The notes: a model not told the origin generated them from the letters alone. 64,000 nt of DNA from JADHLJ01 sp038118725 (GCA_038118725.1 JAYOIK010000006.1:1-64000); one strand, 5' to 3'. Shown: positions 1 through 9,417, numbered from the stretch's first letter. A program made the numbers and translations.

Positions 1-1
1 G

Positions 2-907
2 GAAGAGGAAATTCCCAGCATGTGGGAAACCCTCAAGGACGGTTGGTACTATCTCTTTAGCCTAGCTCTGTAGGTCTATCTTCTGGTGGTGGCGCGGCTT
101 GAGTTTTACGCGCCGTATTTCGCCACTCTGGCGCTGATCGCGGCGACGATCATTTTCCGCAAGAAGAACCGCTTCAACCTGTGCCAATTCATGGAGCTGG
201 TCGTCGAATCCACCAAGACGATCTCCAACATCATCGCCATCCTCGCGGGTATCGGCGTCATCGTCGGCTCCCTCGCCTTCACCGGCGTCGGTGGGGCGTT
301 CTCTCGCGAATTGGTCGGGATCGCCGGTGATAATCTCTGGCTCCTGTTGGCGATGGGGGCGATTACCAGCTTCCTGCTGGGCATGGGGGTAACCGTTAGC
401 GCTTGTTACATCTTCCTGGCCATCGTCATGGGGCCGGCGTTGATCGAGTTCGGCCTGGATCCGATCGCCAGTCATCTGTTCATCCTCTATTGGGGCATGC
501 TGTCCTACATCACCCCGCCGGTGGCGCTCGCCGCCGTCGCGGCCTCGGTGATCGCGGGCTCCAAGCAGATGGAAACCGCGTTTACCGCCATGCGGCTCGG
601 CTCGATCAAGTTCGTCCTGCCGTTCATACTGGTCCTCACCCCCGCCTTGATCCTACGAGGGGATTCAATTCCGCTGATGCTGCTCACTATTTCCGCCGTT
701 TCGGTCGCGGTGGTGCTGATGGCGGCGGGCTTCGAGGGCTATCTCTACGGTGTCGGCTTGATCGGACCGGCGGTTCGGGGTCTGATGTTTATCGGCGCGG
801 CGGGATTCCTCTATCCCAATCTCCAGGGCTACGCGATCGCGGCGGTCGGCACCGTCGTTGTTTACGGCACGCTTTGGGTGACGCGGCGGCGGCAAGCCGC
901 CGGATAG
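2..907 (+). pseudogene. TRAP transporter fused permease, 3' part, interrupted by an in-frame TAG
   Basis: This is the C-terminal part of a DctM-type large permease of a TRAP (tripartite ATP-independent periplasmic) transporter, an inner-membrane Na+-driven importer of organic acids or similar solutes. The gene runs in from the left window edge. The reading frame from base 2 gives MWETLKDGWYYLFSLAL, then a TAG at 71-73, then VYLLVVARLEFYAPYFATL in the same frame, so one protein is cut by one stop. After the stop there are about six hydrophobic segments, including GMGVTVSACYIFLAIVMGPA and the YITPPVALAAVAASVIAG helix typical of fused 12TM+4TM permeases. A GTG at 86 could restart translation but would lack most of the protein. 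A change from TTG (Leu) would produce this stop; that is inference. The LLM oxidoreductase gene follows after 48 bp on the same strand, so a shared transcript is possible. Confidence 0.85.
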
Positions 908-955
908 TTCGGGAGCCCCGACCTTTTCAGAACCGAGATTAAGGAGAGACCGGGC

Positions 956-2002
956 GTGCAAATCATGACCACGCTTCCCCAGGAAGATCTGAACGCGGTG
1001 CCCGAGGCGGCGCGGGCGGCGGAGGCCGCTGGGTTCGATCTGATCGCGACGATGGAAAACCGTTATGAGCCGTTCATGCCGCTCGCGGTCTCGGCGATTT
1101 CGACGGAACGCATCGGCCTCGGCACGGCGGTCGCCATCGCGTTCCCGCGCTCGCCGATGGTCGTGGCCAATACCTGTTGGGATTTGCAGAAGGCATCAAA
1201 GGGCCGTTTCGTGCTCGGCATAGGGCCACAGATCAAGCCGCATAACGAGAAACGCTTCTCGACGCCATGGTCCGCCCCGGCGCCGCGTCTACGGGAATAC
1301 GTGACGGCGCTGAAGATGATCTGGCGTTGTTGGGAATTGGGCGAGCCGCTGAATTTCAGGGGTGAGCATTACACTTTCACGCTCATGACGCCGAATTTCG
1401 TGCCCACCTCGACAGGCCAGCCGCCGGTTCCCGTGACGATCGCCGCCGTGGGACCGCATACCTTGAAGCTGGCCGGCGAGGTTTGCGACGGCGTGCGTCT
1501 GCATCCCTTTTGCACCCGCGCCTATCTCGAAGACGTGGCGATGCCGAGGATCGCGGAGGGATTGGCGATGTCGGGGATGCCGCGAGAAGCCTTCCAGGTC
1601 ACCGGCGGGGGCTTCATCGCGACCGGCGAGACCGACGAGCAAGTCCACGAGGTCGCGGAGTGGGTGCGCTATCGCATCGCGTTCTACGGTTCCACGCCGA
1701 GCTATTGGCCGGTTTTCGAACATCACGGTCTCGGCGATCTCGGACGTAAGCTGAACGCCATGACCAAGGCAGGAAAGTGGGACGAAATCGCGGCGGAGAT
1801 CTCCGACGATGTGTTGCGCTTGTTCGCGGCGGTCGGGCGGTATGACGAGTTGCCGGGCGTGATCGAGGCGCGCTTCGGCGGTTGCGTCGACATGGTCTAT
1901 GCCAGCACCTCGTCCGACATCCGTCCGGCCATTCCCCCGGACGTGCTCCGGGATATTCAACGGATTGATACTCAGTTCACCGGGTTTCGGACCCAGTGGT
2001 GA
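956..2002 (+). CDS. LLM-class (luciferase-like) oxidoreductase, TIGR03617-like
   Basis: A 348-aa TIM-barrel flavin oxidoreductase of the luciferase-like monooxygenase class, closest in character to the F420-dependent MSMEG_2256-type family (TIGR03617). The cofactor (F420 or FMN) cannot be told from sequence alone. Family features seen are the N-terminal AARAAEAAGFDLIATMEN segment, LGTAVAIAFPRSPMVVA (about residues 55-72), KGRFVLGIGPQIKPHNEKRF (about 82-101) and PVPVTIAAVGPHTLKLAGEV, followed by a C-terminal VYASTSSDIRP. The GTG at 956 is preferred because AAGGAGAG lies at 941-948, 7 bases upstream; an ATG at 965 is the alternative. It sits between a TRAP permease and a EutB-like dehydratase, 14 bp before the latter's start, which suggests an operon for uptake and breakdown of a small organic compound. 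The substrate is unknown. Confidence 0.85.
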   Translation: MQIMTTLPQEDLNAVPEAARAAEAAGFDLIATMENRYEPFMPLAVSAISTERIGLGTAVAIAFPRSPMVVANTCWDLQKASKGRFVLGIGPQIKPHNEKRFSTPWSAPAPRLREYVTALKMIWRCWELGEPLNFRGEHYTFTLMTPNFVPTSTGQPPVPVTIAAVGPHTLKLAGEVCDGVRLHPFCTRAYLEDVAMPRIAEGLAMSGMPREAFQVTGGGFIATGETDEQVHEVAEWVRYRIAFYGSTPSYWPVFEHHGLGDLGRKLNAMTKAGKWDEIAAEISDDVLRLFAAVGRYDELPGVIEARFGGCVDMVYASTSSDIRPAIPPDVLRDIQRIDTQFTGFRTQW

Positions 2003-2016
2003 AGCCCGGAATCCCG

Positions 2017-3027
2017 ATGAACGAGATAACCTTCGCCTCCATTCTCGCGGCGCGCCGAACCATCGCCGGTACCGCCATCGAGACCCCGCTGGTGCCGTCT
2101 CCCTATCTATCGGGTCTCGCGGGCCACGATGTTCTCTTGAAGCTAGAGATGACCCAGCCGATCGGCGCGTTCAAGCTGCGGGGCGCGGCCAACGCCATCT
2201 TCGCCCTGCCGGATGACATCGCCGGCGTGACTTGTTGCTCGACCGGCAATCACGGCCGCGGCGTCGCGTTTGCCGCGCGGGAGCGGGGGATGCGCGCGGT
2301 GATCTGCATGTCGAAACTGGTGCCCCAAGCCAAGATCGACGGCATCAAGGCCTTGGGCGCGGAAGTACGCATCGTTGGGATGTCGCAGGACGAGGCGCAG
2401 TTGGAATGCGACCGCCTCGCGCGCGAGGAGGGGCTGGTTGATATCTCTCCCTTCGACACGCCGCCGGTTATCGCCGGGCAGGGAACGATCGGCGTGGAAC
2501 TGATGGAGAGCCGCCCGGATCTAAAATCCGTGCTGATCCCGCTTTCCGGCGGCGGTCTCGCCGGAGGGATCGCGCTTGCCGTCAAAACCATGAGCCCGTC
2601 GACCAGGGTAATCGGCATTTCCATGGATCGGGGCCCGGCGATGGTCGAATCGCTTCGCGCGGGAAAGCCGGTGGATGTCGAGGAGTTGCCGAGCCTGGCG
2701 GACTCGCTCGGCGGTGGGATAGGCCTTGAGAATCAGTGCTCCTTCGCGCTGTGCCGCGACTATCTCGACGAAACGGTCCTGGTGAGCGAGGAAGAAATCT
2801 ACCGTGGGATTCAAGCCTTGTATTTCGAGGACCGGTTGGTCTGCGAGGGAGGCTCGGCGGTGGGCGCGGCGGCATTGCTAGCCGGTAAACTTGATGACCT
2901 CGACGGGCCGACGGCGATGATCATCTCCGGGCGAAACATCGACATGAACCTGCATGCCGACATCCTCCAGGGGCGTGATGTCGTTCTCGGCGATTTAACC
3001 TTGGCGGGAAAGGTCTACGCGCGTTGA
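2017..3027 (+). CDS. eutB: PLP-dependent dehydratase, EutB-like (hydroxyectoine utilization)
   Basis: A 336-aa fold-type II PLP enzyme of the threonine dehydratase/serine racemase group. The PLP lysine lies in PIGAFKLRGA (about K53), the substrate loop is STGNHGRG, and the phosphate-binding loop is LSGGGLAGG (about 182-190). The sequence matches the hydroxyectoine-utilization dehydratase EutB better than IlvA: it has no C-terminal regulatory ACT domain and carries VICMSKLVPQAKIDGIKALG and VRIVGMSQDEAQ. EutB is thought to dehydrate a hydroxyectoine-derived intermediate. None of eutACDE or doeAB is in the window, so an assignment to ectoine breakdown is inference; a broader amino-acid dehydratase or racemase role is possible. 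The ATG at 2017 gives the family-normal N terminus; a GTG at 1996 would add seven residues and overlap the preceding gene. Confidence 0.8.
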   Translation: MNEITFASILAARRTIAGTAIETPLVPSPYLSGLAGHDVLLKLEMTQPIGAFKLRGAANAIFALPDDIAGVTCCSTGNHGRGVAFAARERGMRAVICMSKLVPQAKIDGIKALGAEVRIVGMSQDEAQLECDRLAREEGLVDISPFDTPPVIAGQGTIGVELMESRPDLKSVLIPLSGGGLAGGIALAVKTMSPSTRVIGISMDRGPAMVESLRAGKPVDVEELPSLADSLGGGIGLENQCSFALCRDYLDETVLVSEEEIYRGIQALYFEDRLVCEGGSAVGAAALLAGKLDDLDGPTAMIISGRNIDMNLHADILQGRDVVLGDLTLAGKVYAR

Positions 3028-3036
3028 CGGCGGCGG

Positions 3037-4617
3037 TTACCGTTCTGCATCGGAAGACGGCGCGGCTTCGGCGTCAAGGGTCGGTAGAACCGCGCCGGCA
3101 AGCGCGCGGCGGCCTTCCTGGTCAAGCGGCTCGGGCCTGTCGTCGGCGACCCGTACCGTCACTTCGCGATGCGCGAACTTGATGCCGTTTTCGGCGAAAA
3201 GTTCCCGGATCCGGGTATAGACCAGCTTTCGAACCATGAACTGATCGCCCGGTTTGGTCATGAACTTCATCCGAATGATCATCGCGGAGTCTTCCATCTT
3301 GAAGACCCCCTGGGACTTGAGCGGCTCCAGGAATTTGTCGCCCAGTTCCGGGTGTTCTTGCAGCTCCTGGCCGAGTTTCTTGATGAGCTTTCGGACTTTC
3401 TCGACATCGGTGTCGTAGGTCACCCGAAGCGGCAGCTTCATCGTCACCCAATCACGGGAATAGTTCGTCAGATGCTGAATCTCGCCGAACGGGATCGTGT
3501 GCAACGGCCCCAGATGATGCCGAAGCTGCATCGAGCGAATGGAAATCCGCTCCACGGTTCCCTTGACGCTTCCGAGGTCGATGTACTCGCCGCGGCGGAA
3601 GGCATCGTCGATCAGGAAGAAGGCGCCCGAGAACACGTCGCGGATCAGGCTTTGCGCGCCGAACCCGATGGCCAGGCCGATTACGCCCGCGCCGGCGAAG
3701 AGTGGGCCGATATCGATACCCATCTCGGAAAGGATGACCATGCCGGCGATTACGACGATCACGCCGAGCAGGAAGTTTCGGAAGATCGGCAATAGTGTCG
3801 CCAGGCGCGTGGCGCCGACCGCGCCGCCCTCGTCGCCACGTTCCGCCTCGACCATGCCGCCGGTTTCCTCGGCGATCGCGGCGTCGTCGCCAAGCCTGAC
3901 CAGACGATGGGAGGGCGCGTCGGGAGCGAAGAGCGCTTGGAAAATGATAAACAACAGCCCGGCGAAGCCGGTCCAGATGATCACGAGGCTCCCGGTCACC
4001 CGCATCGGCTCGCCGCCAATCTGTACCGCGACTAGCAAGATGCCGGCGATCGCGAGCTGAACGGTCAGGCCGAGCGATTGCATGATCGCCCGTGTCGCCA
4101 GATACGAAATCTTCTCGCCTCGGTTCGCGGGTTCGGGGTTGAACAGATACATGAAATGCGAGCGGCCCCATCTGTCGAGGCCCCGGCGCGCCAGGCCGCC
4201 GATGAAGAGATACAACGCCGCCAGCAGGACGGCCATGGTCGGCCATGACATTCCCATGCCCGGGTCGTTGCGCCGGATCGCCTCCGCGACCTCGCCGGGG
4301 AACTTGGGGACGCCGGAGAGTACCTTCAGCAGACGATCCCGCACCCGCGCCGCGTGACCTTGAAGCGCGGTCCCGCTCTAGAGGATGTTCTCGCTCGGCG
4401 GCACTGGGGTTTCGGTGTTTTCCGGTGGCACCAAGACCACGCGGTAACCTTGGTCTCGCGCCGCTTCGACAAGGGATTGGATTGTCGCCGCGTCGGCTTC
4501 CCTCGATGCCTCTCGCGCCGCGCCGGGGGAGACTTGCGCCGCCGCGTCGCGCGACCCGCTCCAAGTCGAAACGAGGCCGAGAACGATGAACCAGGAAAGG
4601 AACAGTGTCGCGCGCAT
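3037..4617 (-). pseudogene. MscS-family mechanosensitive channel, interrupted by an in-frame TAG
   Basis: A small-conductance mechanosensitive channel of the MscS family, an inner-membrane osmotic safety valve. Read from an ATG at 4617 the product has a signal peptide (MRATLFLSWFIVLGL, cleavage near DAAAQ), then an alanine-rich periplasmic stretch ending PSENIL, then TAG at 4380-4378. The same frame continues with SGTALQGHAARV and a full MscS core: several TM helices, the pore-lining segment GPLFAGAGVIGLAIGFGAQS, the beta-domain RGEYIDLGSVKGTVERISIR and the cytoplasmic vestibule. The 435-aa part beginning at a GTG at 4344 could still make a channel core without the signal peptide and N-terminal domain. 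A TGG-to-TAG change would explain the stop. The gene diverges from the TIGR04372 gene and converges on eutB with a gap of only 9 bp. Confidence 0.8.
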
Positions 4618-4746
4618 CCGGGTTTTCCCAAGCTTCGGATTGGGGACGCTATAAGACAAGATGTTGGAGATCAACCGGGCCATCGGACTGGTTCCGAGAC
4701 TTGGCGGTTGTTCTTTTGGTCCAATTGACGTGCTAGACCACCGACG

Positions 4747-5865
4747 ATGTCTAGTTCGGATCCAGTGGATGTGACGGGGATGAGCGTGCGATTCAAGGAG
4801 GTCAGTTTCAAGGATCAGCCGAGAAGCGAGGCGCCGTTCAGGGTCTTCGCCGCGCTTTTGCATCGCACGCTCGGGGATTTTACCGACCAGCTTCTCTTCG
4901 CCGCCTCGATCGCCGAGATGTTTCCCAAGGCCTATCTGGATGTCTGTTATCGGCCGGATCGCCCCTTTAAATCAGAGATTATACGTCTCGCGCCCCAGGT
5001 CTCCAGCGCTTGGGCGACCAAGAATCGCATGCCTATTGATCTGTTCGATACCGCGGGCATGAGGCCCATCGTCGGTCCCGATGAGTGGTACGCGGCGGGG
5101 GCGGACAAACCGGATCTCACGCTTACCCCGTCAATGTGCGGGCGGGAGAAGCTTGGGTATTTCGCGTCGCGGCCGCGGTTTCGTGTTCCGGGGAGTGACC
5201 AATGGGACGCGCGATTGGATGCCGCGGTGGGGCCCGAGGGGTTTTGCGTTCTTCATTATCGCGAGGAAGGCTACGAGTTTAGCCAAAAGGGCAAGGTCCG
5301 GAATATCGGGGCCGGCGAGGTGGAACCGGTGGTCGACTTTCTTCTGCGACGCGGGATTCGGGTCGCGCGGATCGGGCATCCGGAGATGACGCCGCTACGT
5401 CCTCGTGATGGATATTTCGACCTTTCCGCCGCGCCGTTCATGTTACAGGCCTCGGCGATCAGTCACGCGCGTTTCTTCATGGAGGTTTCTCCATTGGGAC
5501 CCTATGCGATCGCCAACGGGTTCGGCGTCCCGATGGCGCGGTGCAACGCGCTGATACTGAGTGGTCCCTCGACGCCCGAGAGCATTGTCCTCCCGCGACC
5601 CGTCCTGAACGAAAGCGACCAGGATGTAACCGAGAGCGTGGTTGCCGGGGGGGCAAGTCCAGATGACTTCATCGCGGCCAACACAGGCTACCGCCTCGGC
5701 GCGAATAGCGTTGAGCAGATGGAGGCGGTGGCCGACCAACTGATTTCCGCCACCGAGGCCGTGACCGGGTGGCGATCACAACCGGCGGTGATTTCTCGAG
5801 AAGAGGCCGAGCCCGGCTTCACTTGGCCAATCCCGAACAGGGCGCGGCATCGTATCGCGATATAG
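4747..5865 (+). CDS. TIGR04372-family putative glycosyltransferase
   Basis: A 372-aa cytosolic protein matching the TIGR04372 family, usually annotated as putative glycosyltransferases and often found near surface-polysaccharide genes. The family core is visible as EGFCVLHYREEGYEF (about 160-174), NIGAGEVEPVVDFLLRRGIR and VARIGHPEMTPL (about 205-220), and the late nucleotide-sugar-binding-like stretch AISHARFFMEVSPLGPYAIA followed by FGVPMARCNAL. No signal peptide or TM segment is seen. The start ATG at 4747 has no strong ribosome-binding site; an ATG at 4780 is an alternative. It diverges from the MscS gene with about 130 bp between the starts. No other glycan gene is adjacent, so its acceptor and donor are unknown. 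Confidence 0.7.
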   Translation: MSSSDPVDVTGMSVRFKEVSFKDQPRSEAPFRVFAALLHRTLGDFTDQLLFAASIAEMFPKAYLDVCYRPDRPFKSEIIRLAPQVSSAWATKNRMPIDLFDTAGMRPIVGPDEWYAAGADKPDLTLTPSMCGREKLGYFASRPRFRVPGSDQWDARLDAAVGPEGFCVLHYREEGYEFSQKGKVRNIGAGEVEPVVDFLLRRGIRVARIGHPEMTPLRPRDGYFDLSAAPFMLQASAISHARFFMEVSPLGPYAIANGFGVPMARCNALILSGPSTPESIVLPRPVLNESDQDVTESVVAGGASPDDFIAANTGYRLGANSVEQMEAVADQLISATEAVTGWRSQPAVISREEAEPGFTWPIPNRARHRIAI

Positions 5866-5997
5866 CGGGACGCCGACCCACCGGTGAGCGGAAACATTAG
5901 AGACGTGTTGTCCAATCTTCTGGCAATGCGCCGCGCCCACAAGGCATGATCATCGAAACCAACTCACACCCGCGTCGCGGTAAATCGGAGGCCGAGA

Positions 5998-6750
5998 ATG
6001 AAACTAGTGGGCGACAAAGTCCTGGTGACGGGCGCGCAACAGGGTATCGGACGGGCCATGGCGCTCGGATTCGCCGAGGCCGGGGCGGATATCGCGGTGA
6101 ACTGGCATGACGACCGGGCCAAGGCGGAGGGGGTCGCCGAAGAGGTGCGCGCCTTGGGCCGCCGCGCGGTGCTGGTCAAGGGCGATGTGTCGGTGGTCGA
6201 GGATTGCCGTCGCATCGTCGATGAGACCGTCGCGGAACTCGGCGGGCTGGAGATCCTGGTTAACAACGCCGGCATGTTTCCGCGGGTTCCGTTCCTGAAG
6301 ATGGAGGAGACGGAATTTGACTTCGTCCTCGACATCAATCTGAAGGGAACCTTCTTCTGTAGCCAAGCCGCCGCACGCGCCATGGTCGCGGCGGGGGTGA
6401 AGGGATCGATCATCAATCTCGCGTCCCAGTCGGTGCGGGGGCAGACGCCCTTCGCCTCGCACTACACGGCCAGTAAGCTCGGTATTCTCGGCGTGACGCG
6501 CGCCAGCGCCAACGAGTTGGCCGAGCATGGCATTCGGGTCAACGCGGTGGCGCCGGGACTGACCGATACCGCTCAACCGCGATACGGCAACACCGATGAC
6601 GAAGTCATGGAAATGGGCCGCGGTATCCCGCTCGGTCGAATCATCGAGCCGTCGGAGATCGCCGACATGGCCGTGTTCCTCGCCTCGGACAAGGCGACGA
6701 TGATCACCGGCCAGATCATGCACGTGAATGGCGGCTCGTATTTCGGTTAA
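5998..6750 (+). CDS. SDR-family NAD(P)-dependent oxidoreductase (FabG-like)
   Basis: A 250-aa classical short-chain dehydrogenase/reductase. The Rossmann cofactor motif is TGAQQGIGRA (11-20), NNAG is at 89-92, and the catalytic set is S143, Y156 and K160 in HYTASK. The C-terminal VNGGSYFG is the usual classical-SDR ending. It is the first gene of a four-gene plus-strand run (SDR, small protein, amidase, SDR), so it probably acts on an alcohol or ketone from a catabolic pathway and not in fatty-acid synthesis; that role is inference. A purine-rich CGGAGGCCGAGA precedes the ATG. Confidence 0.9.
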   Translation: MKLVGDKVLVTGAQQGIGRAMALGFAEAGADIAVNWHDDRAKAEGVAEEVRALGRRAVLVKGDVSVVEDCRRIVDETVAELGGLEILVNNAGMFPRVPFLKMEETEFDFVLDINLKGTFFCSQAAARAMVAAGVKGSIINLASQSVRGQTPFASHYTASKLGILGVTRASANELAEHGIRVNAVAPGLTDTAQPRYGNTDDEVMEMGRGIPLGRIIEPSEIADMAVFLASDKATMITGQIMHVNGGSYFG

Positions 6751-6776
6751 GAGGGACAGCTCGGAAGGTGTACGTG

Positions 6777-7016
6777 ATGAGCAATGGAAAATCCGGGGAT
6801 ACCTACGACGCGGCGTTTATCGCCACGCTGATCGAGCGATTTCATCGCTACGGCGTTGACGAGGCCGACGCCAAGGGATTGGTCGGCATGCTGGCGCCCG
6901 TCGATGCCTTGGCCGAAACCGCCTCGACGGGCGTGCGTTTCGATGACGAGCCCGCTGATTTCCTCCGTGTGCTGCACGCGGAATCCACGCGCTCCAAGGG
7001 AGCGACGGAATCATGA
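6777..7016 (+). CDS. Small amidase-partner protein, AtzG/GatC-like (tentative)
   Basis: A 79-aa acidic helical protein with no signal peptide. Its stop overlaps the amidase ATG (ATGA at 7013-7016), so the two are translationally coupled. GGAAGG at 6763-6768 sits 8 bases before the ATG at 6777 and decides this start over a GTG at 6768. The layout, a short protein with a two-helix look (AAFIATLIERFHRYGVDEAD, then VDALAETASTGVRFDDEPAD) directly before an amidase-signature enzyme, resembles AtzG–AtzE and GatC–GatA pairs, where the small subunit stabilises the amidase. Sequence similarity is weak by eye, so the family is uncertain; the pairing is the main argument. Confidence 0.6.
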   Translation: MSNGKSGDTYDAAFIATLIERFHRYGVDEADAKGLVGMLAPVDALAETASTGVRFDDEPADFLRVLHAESTRSKGATES

Positions 7017-8443
7017 GTGGCGATACGCGACTGACCAATCTCAGCCTCGTTGAAACCGCCGTGGGCATCGCGTCCGGCGCCTTCTCGTCGGAGGAAGTGA
7101 CCCGCGCCTGCATCGACCGGATCGAAGCGGCGCAACCCCATCTCAACTGTTTCATTCGATTGGAAGCCGACGAGGCCTTGGAGACCGCCAGGGCGGCGGA
7201 CCGCGCCCGCGCGGGTGGCATGGCGCTGGGCCCCTTGCATGGGGTGCCCTTGGCGCACAAGGACATGTTCTACCGGGCCGGCAGGCCGTCGACCGGGGGC
7301 AACGCGATCCAGCGTGACTTCGTGCCCGGCTATACCGCCACCGTGATGGGCCGCCTGGCGGCGGCTGGGGCGCTATGTCTCGGCGGTCTCAACATGTCGG
7401 AATTCGCCAGCGGTCCGGTGGGACAGAACCTGCATTACGGCGATTGCCGCAATCCCTGGAATACCGCGCACGCGCCTGGAGGTTCGTCCTCGGGTTCGGG
7501 TTCCGCGGTGGCGGCGCGCCTGGTTCATGGCGCGCTCGGCTCCGATACCGGCGGGTCGGTGCGCATTCCAGCCGCGCTGTGCGGATTGGTTGGCATGAAG
7601 GGCACCCAGGGCCGAGTCAGCCGGTATGGCGGCATGCCCTTGTCGTTCTCGTTGGATTGTTTTGGCCCGTTGGCCCGCACCGCCGCCGATTGCGCCCGCT
7701 TGTTCGACATTATCGCCGGCCCCGATCCCATGGACCCCACCGCCAGCCTTGAGCCCGTGGATGACTACGAGTCCTCGGTCACCAAGCCGGTTTCAGGCCT
7801 TAGGATCGGCATTGATCCGCGTCATGGCGGGATTAAGCCGAGCGCCGAGGTCGAAGCCGCGATCGAGGCTGCGCTCGCGGTCTACGGCGACATGGATGTC
7901 GAGATCGTCGAGGTCGCGATGCCGGACCAGGACGAGCTGAACGCGCTGTCCAACATCATTACGCGCTCGGAGGCGGCAACCCTGCATCGCCAATGGCTCC
8001 GCACCCGCCGTGACGATTACTCGCCGCAGGTCCGCCGCCGCATCGAGATCGGCCTCGCGGTGCCCGCGACACGGTATATCGAGGCGCTGAGCCTCAGATC
8101 GCACCATCTGCAAAGGCTGATCGATGCCGTGTTCGCGAAATGCGATGCGTTGATCCTGCCGAGCGTGGGCGAGGCGTCGCCGACCCTGGCGGAGCTGGAT
8201 GTCGGTGATTCCGACGCGCTTCCGGCGATGTTGATGCGGCTGACCGGGTACACGAGGCCCTTGAACTATTACGGCGTGCCGGCGTTGACGGTTCCCGCGG
8301 GCTTCGCGGCGAACGGCTTGCCCCTGGGCTTTCAACTGGTCGGGCGTCCCTTCGACGAAGCGGGCCTGTTCCGGCTTGCCGGCGCCTTTCAAGCGGTGAC
8401 CGATCATCACACACAGGCGCCGAAAATCGACGGCGTCGACTAG
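7013..8443 (+). CDS. Amidase-signature family hydrolase (AtzE/GatA-like)
   Basis: A 476-aa amidase-signature enzyme that hydrolyses a C-N amide bond. The Lys–cis-Ser–Ser triad is visible: K83 in PLAHKDMF, the glycine/serine loop GGSSSGSGSA at 156-165, and the nucleophile S182 in DTGGSVRIPA. Length is normal for the family. It is coupled to the small protein before it and followed after 21 bp by a second SDR gene. The real substrate is unknown; AtzE acts in cyanuric acid/biuret breakdown, but no cyanuric-acid hydrolase or biuret gene is here. A ureide or carboxamide substrate released for the two dehydrogenases to oxidise is a reasonable inference. Confidence 0.88.
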   Translation: MSGDTRLTNLSLVETAVGIASGAFSSEEVTRACIDRIEAAQPHLNCFIRLEADEALETARAADRARAGGMALGPLHGVPLAHKDMFYRAGRPSTGGNAIQRDFVPGYTATVMGRLAAAGALCLGGLNMSEFASGPVGQNLHYGDCRNPWNTAHAPGGSSSGSGSAVAARLVHGALGSDTGGSVRIPAALCGLVGMKGTQGRVSRYGGMPLSFSLDCFGPLARTAADCARLFDIIAGPDPMDPTASLEPVDDYESSVTKPVSGLRIGIDPRHGGIKPSAEVEAAIEAALAVYGDMDVEIVEVAMPDQDELNALSNIITRSEAATLHRQWLRTRRDDYSPQVRRRIEIGLAVPATRYIEALSLRSHHLQRLIDAVFAKCDALILPSVGEASPTLAELDVGDSDALPAMLMRLTGYTRPLNYYGVPALTVPAGFAANGLPLGFQLVGRPFDEAGLFRLAGAFQAVTDHHTQAPKIDGVD

Positions 8444-8464
8444 GCGAAAATCCGAGGAGAAGAA

Positions 8465-9229
8465 ATGGGCAGGTTGGCGGGCAAGGTCGCGGTTATCTCG
8501 GGCGCGGGAACCGGGATCGCCAAGGCGGCGGCGGTGATCTTCGCGCGCGAGGGCGCCAAGGTCGTGGTTGCGGAGTTGAACGAGGAAACCGGGGCCGCCA
8601 CGGTGGCTGAAATCGGGGATGCCGCCCTGTTCGTCCCGACCGACGTGACGAACGAGGACAGCGTCGCGGCGACCATGGACCGGGCGGTCGAGCATTTCGG
8701 GGCGCTTCACATCCTATTCAATTGCGCTGGCGGCTCGGTCCCGGAGGATTCGGTGGTGACGGAAGTTGATCTCGGCGTGTGGGATCGGACCATCCCCCTG
8801 GACCTCAAGGGGCCGTTCTTGTGTAGCCGCTTCGGCATCCCGAAAATCATCGCGTCGGGCGGCGGCGCCGTTGTGAACGTGTCCTCGGCGGTCGCGTTGC
8901 GAGGCAATCATCCGGCGCATATCTATTCCGCCGCCAAGGGCGGGTTGATCTCCTTCACGCAAAGCCTGGCCGGCGCCTATTCGGCGGATGGCGTGCGCGC
9001 GAATGTCATCTGCCCTGGAATGATCGCCACCGACCGTATCAGGAGCCGTAATTCCAGCCAGTCGCCCTCGCATCGGCGGTCGGCCTTGGTTGCATCCTGG
9101 AAGGCCTACCCCTTCGGATCGGGCGAGGCCGAGGATATCGCGAATGTCGCGCTGTTTCTGGCATCCGATGAATCGCGCATGGTGAACGGCGCGGTGATCC
9201 CGGCGGATGGCGGGATTTCAGCCTATTAA
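8465..9229 (+). CDS. SDR-family oxidoreductase
   Basis: A 254-aa short-chain dehydrogenase. The cofactor loop is SGAGTGIAKA (12-21), with Ala where the family usually has Gly-Arg, the NNAG motif is replaced by NCAG (86-89), and the catalytic residues are S140 or S141, Y154 and K158 in YSAAKGG. A polar insert of about 15 residues rich in Ser and Arg (RSRNSSQSPSHRRSA) lies in the substrate-binding region around residue 195. GAGGAGAAG precedes the ATG. It is the last gene of the SDR–small protein–amidase–SDR group, and its partner substrate is unknown. Confidence 0.88.
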   Translation: MGRLAGKVAVISGAGTGIAKAAAVIFAREGAKVVVAELNEETGAATVAEIGDAALFVPTDVTNEDSVAATMDRAVEHFGALHILFNCAGGSVPEDSVVTEVDLGVWDRTIPLDLKGPFLCSRFGIPKIIASGGGAVVNVSSAVALRGNHPAHIYSAAKGGLISFTQSLAGAYSADGVRANVICPGMIATDRIRSRNSSQSPSHRRSALVASWKAYPFGSGEAEDIANVALFLASDESRMVNGAVIPADGGISAY

Positions 9230-9417
9230 GTGATCTGGCCGGCGGATTAACCTCTCGTTTAATCTTCCTATGTAAACTGAAACGGCGACGGCCCGAAAGC
9301 GGCTTGATGCCACGCCTGAGAATGCAGTGGTGTTTTTCTCGGTGGCGGTGTATGCGGCGGTGCCAAGTTGTTCCGTCCGAGTAATCCGATGATCAGTTGT
9401 AGTGGGGGCGCCAGGTC

